A stretch of 64,000 nucleotides of DNA from Megamerina dolium (taxonomy: Eukaryota > Arthropoda > Insecta > Diptera > Megamerinidae). The DNA lies in contig OY978526.1 in NCBI GenBank assembly GCA_963854835.1, forward strand, positions 62,607,765 to 62,671,764. Reading direction: 5' to 3'. Under the pieces are notes generated by a model. The model was not told the origin of the DNA. It saw only the letters and a list, made by a program, of their open reading frames with translations, and did not search any database. How positions within the stretch are numbered: the first letter of the stretch is position 1; every line of letters begins with the position of its first letter. Both the position numbers and the translations under genes were made by a program. This document shows positions 12,732-24,272 of this stretch, piece by piece.

Positions 12732-13091
12732 ATGGATAAAAACTTTATATTCTCCAAACTCTTCGAAATGATCATTCACGGTCGCTCAGCGTGGAGAAAC
12801 AACGAAAATTTTCTAGAACAGGGCTCACAGCTATGGTACACTGATGGGTCCAAAATGGAAGATGGCAGTTCTGGAGCGGGAATTGTAGGGCCAAATTTCT
12901 GGAAGGCAATTGCAATGGGAAAAATAGCTTCCATTTTTCAGGCGGATGTCCACGCCTTAGAGCTATCTGTCAGAGAATGTCTACGTAGGCGCACTCGAGG
13001 AACCAACATATGCATTCTATCGGACCTTAACAAAGAGCAACTCTGTGACTCTAATATGGATACCGGGACACGAGGGGCATGCAGGAAATGA
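12732..13091 (+). pseudogene. RNase H domain fragment of I-like LINE
   Basis: The 119-codon frame carries the start of an RNase H fold ('WYTDGSK', 'GAGIV', 'DVHALELSV'). A frameshift near 13030 moves the closing motif 'GHEGHAGNEMADLLAKKGA' to another frame. It is part of the element at 12415-13669. Confidence 0.85.
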
Positions 13092-13238
13092 AATGGCAGA
13101 TTTACTGGCGAAAAAGGGTGCAGACACTCCTTTCATAGGTCCAGAACCCTTCTGCGGGGTAAACAGTAGCTTCGGAGCAACTTAATATGTGAAAAAGAAA
13201 CAAGTAGTCTAACCGATTACAGGAGAGCCTAAACAGGC

Positions 13239-13451
13239 ATGCGGCAGTCGAAGAGATTCATTGACCCTGAACATATTAAGGTAGATACTATCTTGAACCT
13301 CAGCAGAAAAGACATCAAGCTGTACTCTGAACTACTAACAGGTCATTGTAAACTTAATTATCACATTATGAAAATCGGTGTGGTTAACAACGATATCTGT
13401 CGACTCTGTCTTGAAGAGCAGGAAACATCAGAACACGTTCTTTGCAGTTAA
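13239..13451 (+). pseudogene. C-terminal Cys/His segment of I-like LINE
   Basis: The 70-codon frame contains 'RKDIKLYSELLTGHCKLNYH' and 'CRLCLEEQETSEHVLC', the CX2C...HX3C-type module found after RNase H in I-like and related LINEs. Similarity continues past the stop at 13449-13451 in the same frame ('PAVARCRLNYLG'), so this stop is probably a mutation. Confidence 0.8.
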
Positions 13452-13622
13452 CCAGCTGTGGCTAGATGCAGACTAAACTACCTAGGCAATGGATTCATAG
13501 TTCCCAGGGATCTAGTTAAAATCTATCCCACAGCAGTGACAAGATTTATAAATAGTCTTGAGATCTCCTAGTTATGGAATAAGGTTGCACAAACGATCTT
13601 CAGGTCGCGGTGCGTCATAGCC

Positions 13623-13670
<48 letters not shown>

Positions 13671-13684
13671 TCTGTAAACCGTTT

Positions 13685-14330
13685 TTAAGAGATCTTACGC
13701 TTTATTCGTTTTGACAATCACGTAACAAGAGCCGCACATCAGTCTGAAGATAAAGCAGCTCCGATAAGGTATGTATTTAAGATGATTAACTCGAATTTGA
13801 AAATACATTTCAAACGTAATGAACGCATAGCTGTGGATGAACAATTATATGGATACGGAGGCCGCACTGGATTTACACAATATATACTGTCAAAGTCAGC
13901 TAAATATGGTATAAAGATTTGGTGGGCTTGCGCTGCATTAACTTCTTATCCAATAAATGGTCAAATTTACACTGGAAAATAGGAAATAGCAAAGATTCAA
14001 ACCAAGGCGAACTTGTTATAAAGGACCTAATTACAAAAATACAGGGCAGAATGTTACGGTATACAAGTTTTTACATCGCTTCCTTTACTACATGAACTCT
14101 CCTATGTTGAAGAAAAACAAGCGGTATGTCCCGCAAGAATTCAAAGCTTCCAAGAAGCGAGATTTATTTCCAGTGCATTTGGATTTGGGCCTAATGCAAC
14201 TTTGTGTTCTTACGTCCCAGCAAAGCAAAAAGCTGTTGTGCTGATCATCGAGAGACAAATTCAGAAAAGTACATCTACCATATAGGCGTAAATTTACGTT
14301 TTATTACAATGCAAAAGTGAGTGTTGCCAC
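13685..14330 (+). pseudogene. piggyBac-type transposase remnant
   Basis: Starting just after the (AAT)n tail, the reading passes through 'RFDNHVTR', 'DKAAPIRYVFKMINSNL', then 'ERIAVDEQLYGYGGRTGFTQYI' and 'SAKYGIKIWWACAALT..PINGQIYTGK'. The 'VDEQL...GR...KYGIKI' block is the signature around a catalytic Asp of piggyBac (DDE_Tnp_1_7) transposases. Downstream frames still show fragments such as 'SSAFGFGPNATLCSYVP'. Stops and shifts break the frame, and N-terminal sequence and termini are not seen. The I-like LINE may have inserted into this element, but no target duplication confirms it. Confidence 0.8.
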
Positions 14331-14845
14331 TCCTCTTTTCTATTTTGTTATCGAATACCATGCTCTTGAAAAAAGCAACTTGTTACCGAGTTTGGTTGAG
14401 ATAGATCAATGTTTACTAAAGTTATTGCCATATATCTACCCCGGTTGATACTCATGAGCCTATGCATAAAATGCCACAATTGTAAAAGACATATAAAAAA
14501 GTATTTCAAAATTTAAACAAATATTCTTTTCTGAAATAAATCGAAAATAACTGTAGCTGTAACTGTAACTGACTAGGAAGCATTTTGAAATCTAATAAAA
14601 ACTCGCTAAGTTATTAGCAAGTGAAAATCCACTTCTCTACCCGGGTAGATACTATGAGTGCGAAGGTTATTTAAAGGCAGAATATTTTAATAAAATTAAA
14701 AGAAAAGCATGAATTTGTCATCAAGAAAAAATTAGTTCATAAAAACCGATCAAGCAAATTAAGGGAAGATTTCATAAATTCAAACCATTTCAATGGCAAT
14801 GGTTGTCGCTGCTCTTGAAATAAAAGGGAAAATCCATTACTTATG

Positions 14846-15178
14846 TGGATACTGTAGCTCAGTGGTTAGGCCTTCTGATCTGTAGGTCGTGGGTTCAATC
14901 CCCGGCTGAAGCATAAAATAGTTAATATCGAAAAGATATTTCTTTCGAATGGTACCCACCTGTAGGTAAGCAATTTTCAATTCTTCCGGCAGTAACAATT
15001 TGCCATAGAAAAGCTTCTAAAAGAACTCTGTGACAAAGCTTAGAAAAAGTGATATCGGAGGAGTTCTGCCGTTCGTAACCGGCTAATACTGTCCAAAATT
15101 TAACGAGCACACCAGTAATGGAAGAGAAGCTCTGTGCCTTCGGGACTTATAAGTGCCACATATTTATTTATTTTTTTC
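14846..15178 (+). repeat. tRNA-derived SINE copy 1
   Basis: The head contains the pol III A box (tagctcagtggttag) and B box (gggttcaatcccc). The body contains 'cggcagtaacaatttgccat' and 'actctgtgacaaagct', and the copy ends in 'aagtgccacatatttattta'. An 8-nt block between the A box and the anticodon region, present in other copies, is deleted here. A weak candidate duplication (ccattacttat / ccattcttat) flanks it. Confidence 0.9.
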
Positions 15179-16709
15179 CCATTCTTATATGATATTGGTC
15201 GATCGAAGACTCACATTGCCTGAGATAGCAGAAACCATGCATATAGTGGTTTCTAATGCGATCAGCTCCTGAAAATCGAAATAAGCACTAAAGTGACAGA
15301 ATGATTTCAATGAAAATTATGAATGACATATCTTCAATTGAATTTCAGGTACATTATTATGTGTGCATGTAATTCCTCGCAGACATAGAGTATCAAAAGT
15401 AATTTCTTCATGGATATCCAAGGGTTTTGGATAACAGGTGAACACCATTTGAAAGTATACGCTTTGTGTCCTTCTGAAAAAAATGATATTAAGTTGGTCG
15501 GCCCATTAACTTTCAAACTAAATCAACAAACTCATGCATAAAATACCATCGCATTAACCATTGGTCTAAAAATTCAAAAGTCATTAACGCCAATCAAAGT
15601 ATGTTTTAAAATTGTTCTCCAATTACCAGAATTCATTCAAAGTTAATCATATTTACTAATAAATTTGTAATTTTGCAACAAAGTTGCAATTTTACAATAA
15701 TGTTATTCTAATAAATTTAAAAAATCCTTTTAGACTAGCTCATCTAATTCTTAATCTGCTACAACTAATTATTATTATATATTTTAACATTTAACCCTAC
15801 TGCCTATACCACTTTTCTTCATATACAATTACATATATTTTCATTAAAATCACATTTAATCTGTAGCTATTAAAGAATACATCTAAGCGTCCATCACTAA
15901 CAATAATCGCTGAATCCATATTACATATACTCATTTGCTATGCAGGCTCGCACTTACATTCATCAATTACTTCATACGCAATTTTAGCAGGCAATAATAC
16001 ACTTGAAAATATTGATTGTTATTATTTTGTAGTAATTTTTTTAAAATATGCATTTTTTTAAATTACTCTCTAAAGTAGTGAGAAAAATTATTATTTTAAC
16101 ACGAACAATTTCCGATCATTATTCATACACACACACACACACACATACAACTATTTTGAGTAGAAATAATAATAATTGCTAGTAAATCCATCTTTTTAAC
16201 ACACCTGTTCAATACACACCACACACACACACATACGTTTATGGATCAGTGCAACATGTATTTAGTACAAAATAGTTTTTACAAATCATAACAATCAACA
16301 CTCAACAATATTGTAATTGTTCACACACGATCGTAAGATCTTTGCATTTTCTACTAGCAGCGTTTCAGTATACACGTTGTGCTAGTAGAAATTGTATTAT
16401 GAAGTTTGACGATTTAAATGATGTTGATGATGAAAAACTATAACAATTTATAATACATATGATTTTCTATATGAAAATTGTTATTTTCACTTTTCCAAGA
16501 GCATAATGAAAAATTGTTTTCAAAAAACGTGTTCATAATTGGTATATACGTAATGGCATTATAAACGAGTATATATAATAATATGTTTAAAATATTGTAG
16601 ATTATAGTAAGGCATACGAATAAAATGTAATAGTTTAGCACCTGAATAGTGCTGATATTATTTGTAAAGGTATTCAAAAAAAATTATAATATTGACTACT
16701 AATAACATA
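15179..16709. other. Intergenic DNA with CA microsatellites
   Basis: No gene is seen. Short (CA)n tracts lie near 16130-16145 and 16213-16232, and a small hairpin-forming sequence lies at 16348-16391. Confidence 0.6.
16348..16391. repeat. 12-bp inverted repeat
   Basis: Arms 16348-16359 and 16380-16391 are perfect reverse complements (tttctactagca / tgctagtagaaa), with three further base pairs possible inside the 20-nt loop. No function is assigned. Confidence 0.8.
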
Positions 16710-17708
16710 CAAGGTGCGACAATTATGTATTAAGACTGCCTCTAGAAAACACAATTAAAACACGATATCTGCTAATTTTTCGGTATATTTATTCGAAATA
16801 TTCTCCTCCTGATTCAATACATTTGTTTTATCGATTTAATAGTGATTCCAACGCGTGTTCCAGCTTATTTTTCGGAATTGCCTCCAGTGTCCTCGTCGAA
16901 GCCCGTTGTATGGTCTGAATATCATCAAAAAAGCATCATTTCAACTTCAATTTCAGTTTTGGGAACAAAAAGAAGTCGCACGTAGCCAAATCAGGTGAAT
17001 ACGGGGGTGATTCAACACACAGACCAGATTCCGAGCCAAAAATTGACGAACAATGAGTGTTGTGTGACTCGGTGCATTATCGTGCAACAGAGACCAAGTT
17101 TTTGGATCGCGGTATTCTGGTCAAACACGACGAATTCTGGACATCAAACGCTTCAAAACTTCGAGGTAACATGCGGAAGTAACTGTTTGACCAGTTGGAA
17201 CAAATTCTTTGTGGATAATTCCTTTGCTATCGAAGAATGTGATGAGCATTATTTTGATTTTTGATGGAACTTTTCGTGTTTTTTTGGCTTGTGGTTAGTT
17301 TTTTGATTTTCATTCCGCACTTTGAGGCTTGGTTTCTGGATCGTATTGAAAACACCATGTTTCATCAGCCGTAACAATTGTTTTCAGGAAGTTTAGATCA
17401 TTTTCTGCAGCTGCAACTATGTCTCTAGAATGACTGACTCTCATCAATTTTTGGTCCTCGGTCAATGTGTGTGGAACAAATCTCGCGCAGACCTTTGTTT
17501 TGCCCAAATCCTCGTGAAGAATGAGTCGGGTAGTTTCTCTGTTGATGTTTAAGGACTCTTCCATCATTTTCACTGAAGCATTGCGGTCTTCTGTAATAAA
17601 ATCACGAACTTTCTGGATCGCTTCCGGCGACCGCAGTGAAATTAGCCTTCCTTTTTTATTTCATCTTCCAGCGACTCTCTGCCATCCACAAACCGTTTAT
17701 GCCATATA

Positions 17709-18543
17709 AAGGGGATTCCATTAGGTACATAATAATTTCGTATCTTTATATGAACGCACCCTTAAACTTTTTTAAATTATTAAAAATTACTACCGAAATT
17801 CTGAGTCGGTGGTCGCAACTTTATGAGCGAAAAGTCATCTTCAGCGATGAAACTCATTTCTGGCTCAATGGCTTTGTCAATAAACAAAATATGAATTATT
17901 GGTCAGCAACAAACCAACAAGTTCTTCTTGAGAGACCGTTGCACCCGCAAAAAGTTACTGTTTGGTGCGGTTTTCATGCCGGAGGTGTGATGGGTCCGTA
18001 TTTTTCGTGGATGAAATGACCGTCATGTTACCGTCAATGGAGAGCGCTATCGTGCAATGTTGGAAGATTATTTGTGGCCAAAATTGGATGAACTTGACAC
18101 CAGCGATATGTGGTTTCAACAAGACGTGTGAGGTGTGCCACTAACAACACAGCACACGTCACAATCGATTTATTGCAGGGCAAATTCGGTGAACGTGTTA
18201 TCTCGAGAAATGGTCCGGTCGAATGGCCGCCTCATTCATGCGATCTAACAGCATTGGATTTCTTTTTATGGGGCTTTATCAAGTCACTGGTCTATGTCAA
18301 CAAGCCAGCAACTTTAGACGAGCTCAAAGACAACATCCAACGCGAAATTGAAAACGTTCCGGTCGAAATGTGTGGTACAGTGGTGGAAAATTGGGTCCAA
18401 AGAATCGACCACTGTAAACGGGGTCGTGGTGGTCATATGACCGAAATCGAATTTCATTCATAAAATGTAATGCTTGCAATATCTCAGATATTTCTGTGTT
18501 TTATTAATAGATAAAATTGTTATGTCCCTAATGGAAAACCCTT
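17709..18543 (+). mobile_element. Tc1/mariner-superfamily element nested in mariner
   Basis: Terminal inverted repeats of about 30 bp (AAGGGnnTTCCATTAGG, then ACATAA with one or two differences) begin at 17709 and end at 18543. They are flanked by TA duplications at 17707-17708 and 18544-18545. The 835-bp copy is internally deleted: the DNA-binding half of the transposase is absent and coding similarity starts near 17800. Confidence 0.9.
17800..18463 (+). pseudogene. DDE transposase remnant of nested element
   Basis: Plus-strand frames give 'RKVIFSDETHFWLNGFVNKQ' (first catalytic Asp), 'PQKVTVWCGFHAGGVMGPYF' and, after frameshifts near 18015 and 18110, 'AHVTIDLLQGKFGERVISRN', 'WPPHSCDLTALDFFLWGFIK' (third Asp) and the C-terminus 'RGGHMTEIEFHS' with a stop at 18461-18463. 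This is the IS630/Tc1-mariner DDE_3 type common in insects, clearly distinct from the host mariner's transposase. The N-terminal half is deleted, so it would depend on another copy's enzyme. Confidence 0.88.
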
Positions 18544-18829
18544 TAAAAACATTTGATCTTGATAAACAAGCATCGACATACGCCTGCTACATCATTCCGA
18601 ATGTTTCTGATGCACCGCTCTTTGCTCCATGTTAAAATTTCAACATCAAACGAAAACGTGTTTTGTAAAATGAATGTCAATAAACATTAAATGTCAACCC
18701 AATGCCATGAAATTTTGACAGTTAGTAGAGGAAGGTTGAAGCTTCACAACGCATGTTTTGCACACATAGATGGCGCGTTTGGTTGCTGAGATATGGTTCG
18801 AGTCTTAATACATAATTGTCGCACTTGTA

Positions 18830-19439
18830 GTTTAATTAATTAATTATTTCGTTCGAGTCCCATGACGACCCATTAGCGTTCTCACAATGTGAAGCTTCAT
18901 AGAAACTTCACAGACTTTACAGAAAAATTGTCAAGTAAATGTTTACTTAAAAATTCCTATCAAAATCGATGAAAAACAATTATTAGATACCATAGATGTA
19001 TACTTGTCGTTAATATCGACCTCAAATATGATTTTATGACCAAGCGACTGGAATATAGATAGAAATAAAAAGCCATACAATAATTTTGTGATGACGGTAT
19101 GCGTGGCTTGTACAATCGTACAAGTTTGTGCCAAGATTCTGTCCTATATCTTTGTATGTTCGTATATAAATTTATTCATATCGATGCATAAGTTTGTATG
19201 CGTGGTGGGCGTGATTTTTATCAGATTCAACCCATGTTCGTAGATGTCAATTAATTAGTCGATATATGGCAGATATCAAATTTATAATTTGAATATGTAA
19301 AAGACTCACTTCTTAATGACTCTCTCTTCAGTTTGGAATTATTTATAGAAATACTCACGTAATTATTTTATTATTTATAAAAATATAATTAATTTTTTGT
19401 GAAAAGTGCAATACTACTTCGAAAAGTTTGAGCATTTGC
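18830..19439. other. Intergenic DNA, nothing recognised
   Basis: AT-rich sequence between the mariner and the LINE fragment. No supported coding or repeat signal. Confidence 0.6.
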
Positions 19440-20180
19440 CAGATATTACTCACTTACTTACTTATGTGGACATTACAACCGAAAGTCAATTTAAGCTGAA
19501 TCTAGCATGCTTCGCCAGCCAGCTCTTCCATTCGCTAGTTGGTGTCAGTTAGAAATTTCAAGTGCTGACGAGTTTTCCAGTACTTGGTCTTTCCACCGGA
19601 GGTTAGGTCTACCTCTTCTGCGTTGTGCACCAGCGAGTTTCGAATATAACACCTTCTTAGCCGGAGCGTGTTCTTCCATTCGCTCGAATGACGTAGCCAG
19701 CGCAACTGCAGAATTTGAATGCGCGTTACTATGTCGGTGTCGGTTATAAGCTACACAGCTCATGGTTTTACCTTATTCTCGAAAACTACTAGCATTCTCG
19801 CATCTGAGGTAAAAATGGTCCAAGCTTCGGGGCAATATGTAATGACAGGCATGATGAGAGACTCGTAGGGCATGGTTTTCCTTTCTCGAGAGAGGGCCCG
19901 AGTTTTCAATTGCTTACTTAGCCAAAAGTAGCACCTGTTTGCAAGTCGGAATATCTCCGGGCTGACGTCATTACTGGTGTTAATACTGGTTGCAAGATAG
20001 ATTCACTACTTCAAAAGCGTAGTTATCAACAGTGACGTGCTGTCCCAGACGCTGGGACTCTTTGTTTGTTGATACTACGTATGACGCGACACTCTTTCCA
20101 ACTCTGAGAATGCTGCACTAACTGCTCGCGTGTTCATGACGATTATGTCAATATCATCGGCATACGCTAACAGCATGATG
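19440..20180 (-). mobile_element. LINE family A fragment, 3' end
   Basis: On the minus strand it starts near the RT catalytic box ('MLLAYADDIDIIVMNTRAVSAAF', YADD intact). It continues through the thumb and ends with 'ERMEEHAPAKKVLYSKLAGAQRRRGRPNLRW' features (frame 19763-19545, quoted in part), followed by a tetranucleotide tail (aagt repeats, seen as 'cacttacttacttatgtgg' at the left edge). It is broken by stops and is the same family as 1262-4440. Confidence 0.88.
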
Positions 20181-23100
20181 TTATTAACCAATATTTGAAC
20201 GGATATTGTCATTAAATAATGAATGAAAATCGATAACAAATTTAATGAAATAGTTTTTAAGAGACCTTGTCACAATGCACACATCAATGCTTGAATTTCT
20301 GACTTTCTGAATTTCTGTCGTCATCATCATCTCATGATTATAAATAAATTTATTTTTTCTTCTTATTATAATTACTCTCAATATAAGCTGGCATTAATGA
20401 AATTCAAATTGGTAGCACTTACATTCGATACATTCAAAACAATATACACTGCTCCAAAAAAGGACGTAAGTAACACAGACTTCTAAAAACAAAAAATTCG
20501 AAAATTAATAAAAAGTAAGCTAATACTCTACGTACTCACACACTTTTACACATTGAAATTCACTGTACATGCACTATGGTTAATCATAGATAAATCCGAA
20601 ATAGATAAATGACATTGGACACAACCACAAATGTCAACAATAACAGTGGCGGCAAGCAAACAGCATTAAGCTCAATCTACACAAAAAAAAAATTAATATA
20701 CACACACTACATATGTGGAATATGCGGCTACCATAGCGAGTGACTGTGGCAGTAGATGACAGCAGCTAACCTGACTGCCTGCCTGACAGTTTCCCTGACT
20801 GCCTGACTGCTAGCCCATTTGCATGCTGCATGCAACACTTGCTGCCGCTGCTTGTGCCGCTGAACGTATTGCATAACATTCTTCTTGGTGGTCGGTTGAT
20901 TGTCAGAGAACAATTTGGGCAGCGACATTAATGCTGGTGGCTTTGTGGGGCGGCAAATAGCAACGGTTGTAACTATGTAAATAGAAATACCAATGTTACC
21001 AATACGAGTACACATGATGTGATCACCTGCATCTGGGTGATGCCACTGAATACATGTTGTATACATAAGTGCGTATATATGTGTATGTGTACCTATATAT
21101 GTATTTTATGAAACTATGAACGAATGTATGAATTGTTGAAATTGATTAACCGTATCGCGTTGTCTAAGCCAAAACGACAGTAATAGTTGTAGCAATACTC
21201 GTAATAAAGCAGCAACGGAAACTGCAATAAACTGACATGAGTTTCTGTGGTGTGTGTGTATGTGTGTGTAAGGCTAAACGCGTAGTTGCGGGTGAACATA
21301 CGTTTGAATATATAGGGTGTTTTATCTTTTACGTAGAAATCAAACTAATTGCCTAAGGGAGTGAATGGTTCGAAGCCCAAAAACTATGTTGATGCAAGCC
21401 TTCTTGGTCAAATATTTCCGCATTTTGTGTAAATAAAATCGAAGCGAGTTTCTCGAAATACCCTTATATTCTCAGAGAGTCACTATTCATATGATCATAA
21501 TTATTTGAGTAGAAATGCCACAAAAATGTTCAAAGTGTCGGGTACAAAGTGACTGTCTCGGCCATCATAACGATAAAGTTCTATTTTTCTCTAAGTTTTT
21601 GCAAAAATCCTATGTTTTTAAACACAAATTTAAAAAAGTAATAGTTCTACCATTCTACGTCAAAGATTAATTCTGCGTCGTTTTTCTTTTCTGCTCCTTT
21701 TTACAGAAAATCGAGTTTAAAAAAATGATCTGAAGTCGGCAAAATATGTAGAAACTTTGATTGTTGGGAGGGTTCGGACACATAGTAATAAACACCCGTT
21801 ACATATGCATAATCTATCTATATCAGCATGTTGCACATGCTACATTGTCAGTTCAGTGTCCTCCCTATCTCATGCTCTCTCTCTCTCGCTCTCTGAATGG
21901 CTACGGTTTGGTTTGCTGTTTCGAGCAGCAAGTTGCAAGTACATAAAACTTAAGAAACATGCGGCATTTCTCTATTGTTGTTATTGAAATTGGTGCAACA
22001 TTCTAGCTGCATGAAAAATGTGCCACTGATGATGTTGACAACTGAACAGCAGCAGCAGGAGCAGACAGCAGGCAGAGGTCCCCAGAAGCTAAAGAAGCTG
22101 GTAGCACAACAAGTAGCATAACATGTAAGAATAACAACAACAATAACAACAGCAGCAGTAATGAAACACATATGCGACAACAATATAGCAGCGACATTGT
22201 CAATGCGACTGATTTTGCATTTTATTATTATTGTTGTTCTTGCTGACTACTTATGTATATATGTACGGTACAAGTATATGCAAACAACAATTCATATTAG
22301 ACTTGGGTTTCGCTATCTCTCTCACTATCTCTCTCTCTCCCTCCAGACTTGCTTGCTGTTTTGTAATTGAGCTTTTATGGTCGTTGAGGGTCTGTCTTTT
22401 TGTTCATTTGTGCCATCGTCTTTTTGCAACCATGTTTTAGATGATATTTTGAATATCTTTTGCTTTTTGGTTAGTTGGTATGGTTAGTTAGTTAGCCATA
22501 TATACATTTGTACGCTGTTAATTGTGCCATTTTACCAATTGTGGGTGCTTAAAACGGGTTTAATCTAAACAAAAAATAAAAAATCCTTTTTTTTGCATAT
22601 AAACACGCATGGTGCTAGCCACTTGGTGGCACAAGGAATAGCAACGACTAATAAGCGAAGCAGGTACAACATGACTGATCGTCATAAAATTCTATTCGAG
22701 TTCATACATTCATGACGTGAGTGTGTATGAAATCTTCTTTACGTATAAATACTATACTTGTATCTATGTAGGTACTATATAAATAGTATTTCATAGATAC
22801 AATACAACACATTTGTATAGTAAATACATTTGTACAACACAATCTGTTTTTTTTAACTTGCCAATTTATTTGCATGGCTATTTCTTTGCTGCGGCTGTTA
22901 TTGGCCTTTTAGGCCTTTGGCCCATATGCGAATGTATGGAGCTATACGGCAGATACCGCTTGTCGTAGTTGTTGTAATGTCTTTATTACGCATGCGTGTC
23001 GTTATTGTTGTTGTTAGTTGCTGATTTTTCTCAATGTTTCTTTATTGTAATATGACCATTTTTTGTAGCTTTTATCTATAAAAGTCGTTGTAAATTTATT

Positions 23101-23589
23101 GTGAAAATTTTTTGCTTTAAATAAGCCATTTGCTTTAGGCTGAATTAATACTATTTCATACAATATGTTTTTGTACATATGCTCCTTTCTCACACATGTA
23201 TGTAGTCAAAATACATACATAGGTTATGGCATTGCAATCAAAACTCATTATTATGTACATGGATAAGTACATGTACAGCGACGAAAGCAGAGATACAGAA
23301 AGAAGATTTGTTGCTGATTAGATGTGTTAATTTGTTTGAAACAAAAGCCAGAAGGAATGGAAAAGAAATCAAAATATTACATAAATATTTCAAAATGGGT
23401 CAAAGGTAAAATCCTCATTTAGGCTGTACATGAACTGTGGGATAGCGCACGATTTTTCGAATTCTAAATGCCTTAGCCCTCTTTACGTAAATTGCCTAAA
23501 AAATGCGTGAGACATTGGGCTTAATGGTGCCGCATCGATGTCAAAGCTCACCAAACGGAAAACCCTCATTAATATTTTGTAACTAATAT
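20181..23589. other. Intergenic DNA with low-complexity tracts
   Basis: No gene is supported. It contains a CT-rich tract near 21868-21893, CAG-type repeats near 22049-22065 and 22150, and GTT/ATT trinucleotide runs. The 112-codon minus frame at 20728-21066 lies in a less AT-rich stretch with repeated 'ctgactgcctg' words and has no family motif. Confidence 0.6.
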
Positions 23590-24060
23590 TTTTCCAAAAT
23601 ATTTTTACACCCAACCCTTAGGGGGCTCCCCTACAAAATTAATATTTTCATAAGATTAATTTCATCCGTACGTAGGAGTCGCTAGATGGAGACAATATAA
23701 TTTGTCCTCCTAATATTTCTTCGGAACATACATATCCCTTATCTTTACACTTCAGAGGATCTCCCATTCAAAATTGACATTGTCATAAAATTCAGTTCCA
23801 CATCTACCCGAATTCCAGGGAGTTTAAAAATATGACTGAGCTCCATTTAATTTTTCGTCGCAATATTTTTCCCAAACATACTAATAGCTTATCTGCACTC
23901 CTTAAGGATCAACCCTATAAAATTATCCTAAACTCTATGAAAATCAACGAACGCCATCGCTGCTCAGTAATCGCCCCTAGCGCAGTCAAATATATGACAG
24001 ACCTCCATTTTGCCCAAACAGTACACTTTAAGCAATGTTACCATACAAAATAAACTCGAC
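23590..24060. repeat. Degenerate tandem repeat (CTCCCCTACAAAATT family)
   Basis: Three degenerate units share a core like 'ggctcccctacaaaattaat' followed by 'attttcataa'. Cores are near 23627, 23757 and 23907 (spacing about 130-150 bp), and between them recur words such as 'aatatttttcccaaacata'. Related cores occur at about 26585, 26778 and 60622, so this is a dispersed family with local tandem copies. Confidence 0.55.
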
Positions 24061-24094
24061 AACAAACAGGAATCGACTAGTAATCCCATCACTA

Positions 24095-24272
24095 AATAAA
24101 TAAATATGTAGCGCGGAAACTCTATTTGGCCGAGCTTATCGTCCATTACTGTTGTGCGTGTTAAATTTAGGTTAGTGTTGGAAGGGACCTACTTATTTTA
24201 GCTGGTTTCGAACGGTAGATCTCTTGTGACATCACTTTTCTGAGCTTTGCCACAGAGCTATTTTAGGAGGTT
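24095..24272 (-). repeat. SINE copy, tail half only
   Basis: Reverse-complement match to the SINE body and tail ('ttggccgagctt', 'ccattactgttgtgcgtgtt', 'gacctacttattttagctgg', 'ttgtgacatcacttttctga'). The tRNA-like head is missing, as expected for a 5'-truncated retroposon. Confidence 0.8.

Larger units (their letters stand above)
12415..13669 (+). mobile_element. I-like LINE, 3' part with RNase H and (AAT)n tail
   Basis: Plus-strand remnant in several shifted frames. The RT C-terminal region reads 'PMITYASLAWWPKVNQ' then 'LNRIHRIACLSVTGAMKTSP'. A ribonuclease H domain follows with 'LWYTDGSKMEDGSSGAGI' (first Asp), 'QADVHALELS' (Glu position shifted) and, after a frameshift, 'WIPGHEGHAGNEMADLLA' (terminal His/Asp box). 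Then comes a C-terminal segment 'LLTGHCKLNYHIMKIGVV' with a CRLC...EHVLC zinc-knuckle-like cluster. The element ends in an (AAT)n run at 13624-13669; RNase H plus a TAA-type tail is the pattern of the I clade. It is truncated at the 5' side and not functional. Confidence 0.88.
16789..18630 (-). pseudogene. mariner transposase, split by nested insertion
   Basis: The N-terminal helix-turn-helix part starts at 18630 ('MEQRAV...', then 'QAYVDACLSRSNVF') and carries an in-frame stop. The nested element then interrupts it, and it resumes at 17708 with 'WHKRFVDGRESLEDE'. The catalytic domain follows (frame 17573-17310 and downstream), ending 'CIESGGEYFE' before the TAA at 16789-16791. Removing the insert and one TA copy restores an uninterrupted codon phase across the site. 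Frameshifts elsewhere show the gene was also damaged independently of the insertion. Confidence 0.88.
16710..18827 (-). mobile_element. mariner element carrying a nested transposon
   Basis: Inverted termini of about 27 bp face each other: the left one starts at 16710 (caaggtgcgacaattatgta...) and the right one ends at 18827. They match except for one extra G on the left, and TA dinucleotides (16708-16709 and 18828-18829) flank them. The transposase reads on the minus strand from an ATG at 18630 to a stop at 16789 and is interrupted by another element at 17709-18543. It shows mariner motifs: 'CLSRSNVF', 'VTADETWCFQYDPETKPQS' (first Asp), 'HDNAPSHT' (second Asp) and, after a frameshift, 'YSPDLATCDFFLFPK' (third Asp). 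This fits the D,D34D mariner class. Several stops make it inactive. Confidence 0.93.

Noticed and set aside
16995..17264. 89-codon plus-strand frame
   Set aside because: Antisense shadow of the mariner transposase.
20728..21066. 112-codon minus-strand frame
   Set aside because: No recognisable domain; composition follows local 'ctgactgcctg' repeats; no splice or gene context.
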